From CAZKXX01 sp964556705 (lineage in GTDB: Bacteria > Acidobacteriota > Terriglobia > UBA7540): 9,373 nucleotides of DNA. The notes under the pieces were generated by a model. It did not search any database, was not told where the DNA came from, and saw only the letters and a program-made list of their open reading frames with translations. Of this stretch, positions 4,707 to 9,373 are shown piece after piece (positions within the stretch are counted from its first letter, which is position 1; every line of letters begins with the position of its first letter). The position numbers and the translations under genes were made by a program. Where the stretch lies: the NCBI GenBank assembly GCA_964556705.1, contig CAZKXX010000124.1, positions 1-9,373 on the forward strand. Direction: 5' to 3'.

Positions 4707-7700
4707 ATGAGCGCACCGAAAGTCACGATTGACGGCAACGAGGCAGCCGCCTACACCGCCTACCATCTGAACGAGGTCATCGCCATCTACCCCATCACGC
4801 CGTCCTCGCCGATGGGCGAGTGGGCGGACCAGTGGTCGTCCGAGGGACGCCCGAACCTGTGGGGAACGGTGCCTACCGTGATCGAGATGCAGAGCGAGGG
4901 GGGCGCGGCGGGCGCCATGCACGGCGCGCTGCAAGCCGGGGCGCTTTCCACCACCTTCACGGCCTCGCAGGGCCTGCNNNNNNNNNNTGATCCCCAACAT
5001 GTACAAGATCGCCGGCGACCTGACCTCGATGGTGCTGCACGTTTCGGCGCGCACGCTGGCCACGCACGCGCTCTCCATCTTCGGCGACCACAGCGACGTG
5101 ATGGCCACGCGCGCCACCGGGTTCGCGCTGTTGGCCTCGAACTCGGTCCAGGAGGCCATGGACCTGGCGCTCATCGCGCAGGCGGCGACGCTCGAAGCGC
5201 GCGTCCCCTTCCTGCACTTCTTCGACGGTTTCCGCACTTCGCACGAAGTGGCCAAGGTCGAACAGCTCACCCTGGAGCAAATGCGCGCGCTGACGGACGA
5301 CTCGCTCATCCACGCGCATCGCGCGCGGGCGCTTTCTCCCGACCGTCCGGTGATTCGAGGCACGGCGCAGAATCCCGACGTCTTTTTCCAGGCGCGCGAA
5401 ACGGTGAACCCTTACTACCTCGCCTGCCCGACCATCGTCGAGAACGCGATGACGAAATTCGCTGGCGTGACGGGGCGCGCCTACCGGCTCTTCGATTACG
5501 TCGGCGCCCCGGACGCCGAGCGCGTCCTGGTGCTGATGGGTTCGGGCGCGGAAGCCGCGCAGGAAACGGTGGAGCACCTCGTCGCGCGTGGCGAAAAAGT
5601 CGGAGTGCTGAAGGTCCGTCTCTACCGGCCGTTTTCGGTCGAGCACTTCGTCGGCGCGCTGCCGGCGAGCGTCAAGACGCTCGCCGTACTCGACCGCACG
5701 AAAGAACCCGGCGCCGCCGGCGAACCGCTCTACGTGGATGTCATCACAGCGCTCACGGAAGCCGTGGCGGCCGGCCAGGCGCCCTTCAAGTCCATGCCGC
5801 GCGTGGTGGGCGGGCGCTACGGGCTTTCCTCGAAAGAGTTCACGCCCGCGATGATCAAGTCGGTGTTCGACAACGCCGCCGCGCCCGCGCCGCGAAACCA
5901 CTTCACCGTCGGCATCGTGGACGATGTTACGCACACGAGCCTCGACTTCGACCGCGAGTTCTCGACCGAAGACCCGCAGACGGTGCGCGCGCTGTTCTAC
6001 GGCCTCGGCTCCGACGGTACGGTCAGCGCCAACAAGAATTCCATCAAAATCATCGGCGAGGAGACCGACCTCTTCGCGCAGGGCTATTTCGTCTACGACT
6101 CGAAGAAGGCGGGCGCGATTACCGTTTCGCACCTGCGCTTCGGCCCGCGGCCCATCCGCTCGACGTATCTCATCACCCGCGCCAACTTCGTCGCCTGCCA
6201 CCAGTTTTCTTTCCTCGAACGTTTCGACATGCTCAGGGCGGCGGAGCCCGGCGCGACGTTCCTTCTCAACAGCCCCTTCGGGCCCGAGGAAGTCTGGGAC
6301 CGGCTGCCGCGCTCGACGCAGGAGCAGATCCTCTCCAAGAAGCTGCGCTTCTTCGTCATCGACGCCTACCAGGTGGCCAGGGAAGCCGGCATGGGCCAGC
6401 GCATCAACACCATCATGCAGACGTGCTTCTTCGCCATCTCGGGCGTGCTGCCGCGCGAGGAAGCCATTGCCTCCATCAAGCACGCCATCGAAAAGACGTA
6501 CGGCAAGCGCGGGGAAGCGGTGGTGAAGAAGAATTTCGCCGCCGTGGACGCGGCGCTCAGTCACCTGCACGAAGTGAAGGTCCCGGACAGCGCGACCAGC
6601 ACCTTCGACATGCGCCCGCCCGTGCCCGCGCAGGCGCCCGATTTCGTGCAGCACGTGACGGCGCGCATCATTTCCGGAGACGGTGACCTGCTGCCCACCA
6701 GCGCCTTCCCGGTGGACGGCACCTTCCCCACCGGCACGGCGCGGTGGGAGAAGCGCAACATCGCGCTGGAAATTCCCGTGTGGGACGAAGACCTCTGCAT
6801 CCAGTGCGGCAAGTGCGTGCTGGTGTGCCCGCACGCGGTGATTCGCGCCAAGGTGTACGACTCCGCGGCGCTCGAAGGCGCGCCGGAAGGGTTCAAGTCG
6901 GTCCCGGCGCGCTGGAAGGAATTCAAGGAGCTCCGCTACACGCTCCAGGTGGCGCCGGAAGACTGCACGGGGTGCGGGTTGTGCGTCGAGGTGTGCCCGG
7001 CCAAGAGCAAGACGGAAGTGAAGCACAAGGCCATCAACATGGAGCCGCAGCCGCCGCTGCGCGAGCCGGAGGGCGCGAACTGGGACTTCTTCCTGGGACT
7101 GCCGGAGATGGACCGGCAGGCGTTGAACCTGGGTCAGGTGAAGGACGTGCAGTTGCCACAGCCGCTGTTTGAATTCTCCGGCGCCTGCGCGGGTTGCGGA
7201 GAGACACCGTACATCAAGCTGATGACGCAACTGTTCGGCGACCGCGCGCTCATCGCCAACGCCACGGGCTGCTCTTCGATTTACGGCGGGAACCTGCCGA
7301 CGACGCCCTACACCTTCAACACCGAGGGGCGCGGTCCGGCGTGGTCGAATTCGCTGTTCGAAGACAACGCCGAGTTCGGCCTGGGCATGCGGCTGGCAAT
7401 GGACCAGCAGGCGCGCTACGCGGAGGCGCTGGTGGGGCGGCTCGCCTCGACGCTCGGCAGCGAACTGGCCCGCGGCCTGCTCGAAGCCGACCAGTCGAAC
7501 GAACGCGGCATTCAGGAGCAGCGCGCGCGCGTCGCGGCGCTCAAGGAGAAGCTGCGCGGGCTCGACTCGCTCGAGGCGCGAGACCTCCTGGCCGTGGCGG
7601 ACGCGCTGGTGAAGAAAAGCGTCTGGGTCATCGGCGGCGACGGCTGGGCGTATGACATCGGCTACGGCGGGCTCGACCACGTGCTCGCCTCAGGCCACAA

Positions 7701-8286
7701 CGTCAATATCCTCGTGCTGGATACGGAGGTCTATTCGAACACCGGCGGGCAGATGTCAAAGGCCACGCCGCGCGGCGCCGTGGCCAAATTCGCGGCGGGG
7801 GGCAAACCCACCGCCAAAAAAGATCTGGCGATGATGGCCATGACTTACGGCACCGTCTACGTGGCGCGCGTGGCGATGGGTGGCGGAGACCAGCACACCG
7901 TCAAAGCGTTTCTCGAAGCCGAGGCGTACAACGGCCCTTCGCTCATCATCGCTTACTCGCACTGCATCGCGCACGGCTACGACCTCGTTTACGGGCTCGA
8001 ACAGCAGAAGGCCGCCGTGCAGTCCGGCTACTGGCCGCTCTTCCGCTATCATCCCGATCTGAGAAAGCAGGGCAAAAACCCGTTGCAACTCGATTCGCGC
8101 GCGCCGAGCTTGCCGCTCGAAAAGTACATCTACAACGAAACGCGCTACACGATGCTGGCGCACAGCAATCCGGAAACCGCGCGCAAGCTGCTCGAGCGGG
8201 CGCAGGAAGACGTCGAAAGCCGCTGGCGGCTCTACGAACAGTGGGCCGCCATGACCGTGCCGGTTGAGGCCAAGGAGGTGAAGTGA
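4707..8286 (+). CDS. nifJ: Pyruvate:ferredoxin (flavodoxin) oxidoreductase, interrupted by an assembly gap
   Basis: This single-chain enzyme oxidises pyruvate with CoA to acetyl-CoA and CO2, reducing ferredoxin or flavodoxin. The left part runs to base 4977 and the right part from 4988, in a different frame because ten N stand in for unknown bases. Homologues read SQGLLLMIPN here, so two Leu codons (six missing bases) would restore one frame and about 1191 residues, normal for the family. With that length the active-site residues fall at Thr31 (YPITPSS), Glu64 (EMQSEGG) and Arg114 (SARTLATH), as in the Desulfovibrio africanus enzyme. Two ferredoxin-type 4Fe-4S motifs follow (Cys696/699/702/706 and 752/755/758/762), then the proximal-cluster cysteines 826, 829, 854 and 1085. 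The thiamine-diphosphate loop is GDGWAYDIG with Asn1010 in YSNTGGQ. GGAGAG at 4695-4700 supports the start. Confidence 0.95.
4978..4987. other. Assembly gap (10 N) inside nifJ
   Basis: Ten N lie between codons for SQGL and (M)IPNMYK. The reading frame changes across them from that of base 4707 to that of base 4999. Six unknown bases rather than ten would give Leu-Leu and the first base of ATG, matching the family, so the gap length is a placeholder and the gene is most likely intact. Confidence 0.95.
8272..8280 (+). promoter_or_regulatory. Strong Shine-Dalgarno site at the nifJ/DHOD-like junction
   Basis: AAGGAGGTG lies inside the last codons of nifJ. Its AGGAGG core ends seven bases before ATG 8286 but only four before the alternative GTG 8283, which favours the ATG. 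The start overlaps the nifJ stop in a TGATG arrangement, so translation is probably coupled. Confidence 0.85.
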
Positions 8287-9296
8287 TGGCGGACCTCTCC
8301 ACGACCTATCTGGGGCTGAAACTCGCGCACCCGCTCGTCGCCTCTCCCTCTCCGCTCACCGAAGACCTCGACAACGTGCGCCGCCTGGAGGACGCGGGCG
8401 CGGCGGCGATCGTGCTTCATTCGCTTTTCGAGGAGCAGATCACGCTGGAGAGCACGTGGCTCGACGAGCGCCTCTCCGCCGGCACCGAAAGCTTCGCCGA
8501 GTCGCTCACTTATTTCCCCGACATGACGAGTTACAACCTCGGTCCCGAGGGCTACCTCGAATGTGTGCGCAAAGCCAAAGCCGCGGTCGGCGTTCCCGTC
8601 ATCGGCAGCCTGAACGGGACTTCGGTGGGCGGCTGGATTGACTACGCGAAGAAGATCGAGCAGGCGGGCGCGGACGCGCTCGAGTTGAACATCTTCTACA
8701 TTCCCACGGACCCCGAAATGACCGGCGCCGACGTCGAGCAGCGGTACGTGGACCTGGCGGCGAAAGTGAAGGCCAGCGTCAACATTCCCGTCGCCGTCAA
8801 GCTGGGGCTCTACTTCAGCTCGCTGCCCAACATGGCGCAGCGGCTCGATGAGGCGGGCGTGGACGGGCTGGTGATGTTCAACCGCTTCTACCAGCCCGAC
8901 TTCGACCTCGAAAACCTGGAAGTTTTTCCGACCCTCATCCTCAGTTCTCCCTACGAACTTCTGCTACGAATCCACTGGGTGGCGATTCTCTATGGCCGCA
9001 TTCGCGCCGACATGGCCGTGACCGGCGGCGTGCACTCCGGCCTCGACGCGCTGAAAGCCATGATGGCCGGCGCGCGCGTGGCGATGATGACCTCGGCGCT
9101 GCTGCGCAACGGCATCCCGCACCTCGCCAGAGTCCGCGAGGAACTGGTGCGCTGGATGGAGGAGCACGAGTACGAGTCCATCCGCCAGATGCAGGGGAGC
9201 ATGAGCCAGCGCGCCGTCGCCGACCCGTCGGCGTTCGTGCGGGCCAACTATATGCGCGTCCTCAGCTCGTACGCGCTGCGGACACAGCGGCCGTAG
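8286..9296 (+). CDS. Dihydroorotate-dehydrogenase-like flavoprotein coupled to NifJ
   Basis: This 336-residue TIM-barrel protein resembles class 1 dihydroorotate dehydrogenase. It begins with the usual LGLKLAHPLVASPSPLT (9-25), has the conserved Lys172 in PVAVKLG, Asn199 in MFNRF, and a phosphate-binding end TGGVHSGLDALKAMMAGA (246-263), all consistent with bound FMN. The catalytic loop differs: where true class 1A enzymes have N-x-SCPN with the Cys base, this protein reads ELNIFYIPTD (133-142), with neither Cys/Ser nor the second Asn. It is therefore probably not PyrD. Such DHOD-like genes are found, as I recall, next to nifJ in other bacteria, often simply named DHOD-like. The one-base overlap and strong ribosome binding site imply production with NifJ; a role in electron transfer or NifJ function is inference. 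GTG 8283 is the alternative start. Confidence 0.85.
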   Translation: MADLSTTYLGLKLAHPLVASPSPLTEDLDNVRRLEDAGAAAIVLHSLFEEQITLESTWLDERLSAGTESFAESLTYFPDMTSYNLGPEGYLECVRKAKAAVGVPVIGSLNGTSVGGWIDYAKKIEQAGADALELNIFYIPTDPEMTGADVEQRYVDLAAKVKASVNIPVAVKLGLYFSSLPNMAQRLDEAGVDGLVMFNRFYQPDFDLENLEVFPTLILSSPYELLLRIHWVAILYGRIRADMAVTGGVHSGLDALKAMMAGARVAMMTSALLRNGIPHLARVREELVRWMEEHEYESIRQMQGSMSQRAVADPSAFVRANYMRVLSSYALRTQRP

Positions 9297-9373
9297 CCGC
9301 GGCGCGCGTGCCATTCTGCCCTGTCTGTAAGATTTTCTGTTGAAATTTGGGGGAAGAAGAAAGAGGGTGTCTC

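Noticed and set aside
4707..6686. A 659-codon reading from the nifJ start straight through the N run
   Set aside because: After the N run it is Arg/Ala/Gly-rich without NifJ motifs. The true continuation is in the frame of base 4999.
4957..7680. A 907-codon open frame on the minus strand opposite nifJ
   Set aside because: It is the antisense shadow of a GC-rich gene: Arg/His/Val/Ala-rich, no domain, runs across the N gap, and lies opposite strongly conserved NifJ motifs.
9297..9373. Purine run GGGGGAAGAAGAAAGAGGG and a TTGAAA at 9340-9345 at the right edge
   Set aside because: No -10 hexamer, start codon context or hairpin can be tied to them before the window ends.

Overview
The window is a GC-rich, densely coded bacterial segment with every supportable gene on the + strand. 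The gene set is a tetratricopeptide-type tail, a YHS metal-site protein, ThiD, glutamate dehydrogenase, a MEDS-domain protein, NifJ and a dihydroorotate-dehydrogenase-like protein. This, with the high GC and the ThiD sequence style (AGFDPSGGAG, DPVVRSSSG), suggests an Acidobacteriota-like or related anaerobic or facultative bacterium. That placement rests on memory of family sequences and is low confidence. A run of ten N inside nifJ shows that this is a draft, possibly metagenomic, assembly.

Layout. 3-1460: the C-terminal tail of a TPR-like protein, a small membrane-anchored YHS-domain protein, and an exported protein of unknown function whose start overlaps the YHS gene by 17 bases. 1461-1571: an intergenic region with a perfect-consensus sigma70-type promoter (TTGACA, 16-base spacer, TATAAT) and a compact hairpin leader. 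1572-2423: thiD. 2424-2546: a short gap with a second good promoter and a hairpin lying against the ribosome binding site. 2547-3779: glutamate dehydrogenase, followed after 51 bases by a stand-alone MEDS sensory-domain protein with a TTG start (3831-4517). 4518-4706: a 189-base leader region with an inverted repeat and two hairpins. 4707-8286: nifJ, interrupted only by the assembly gap. 8286-9296: a dihydroorotate-dehydrogenase-like flavoprotein whose ATG overlaps the nifJ stop by one base. 9297-9373: non-coding as far as I can see; it has a 19-base purine run at 9349-9367 but no clear terminator or gene start.

How they work together. NifJ (pyruvate to acetyl-CoA, CO2 and reduced ferredoxin or flavodoxin) and glutamate dehydrogenase (2-oxoglutarate plus ammonium to or from glutamate) are both central carbon/nitrogen enzymes. 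ThiD supplies the pyrimidine half of thiamine, and thiamine diphosphate is the cofactor of NifJ. That link is biochemical, since each of the three has its own leader. The DHOD-like protein is translationally coupled to NifJ and is probably made with it. Its catalytic cysteine motif is replaced, so it is unlikely to be a pyrimidine-biosynthesis enzyme.

I found no mobile element, CRISPR array, tRNA, rRNA or clear new system. The points most worth a second look are the MEDS-only protein, the nifJ-coupled DHOD-like protein, the YHS/exported-protein pair, and the structured leaders of thiD, gdhA and nifJ.
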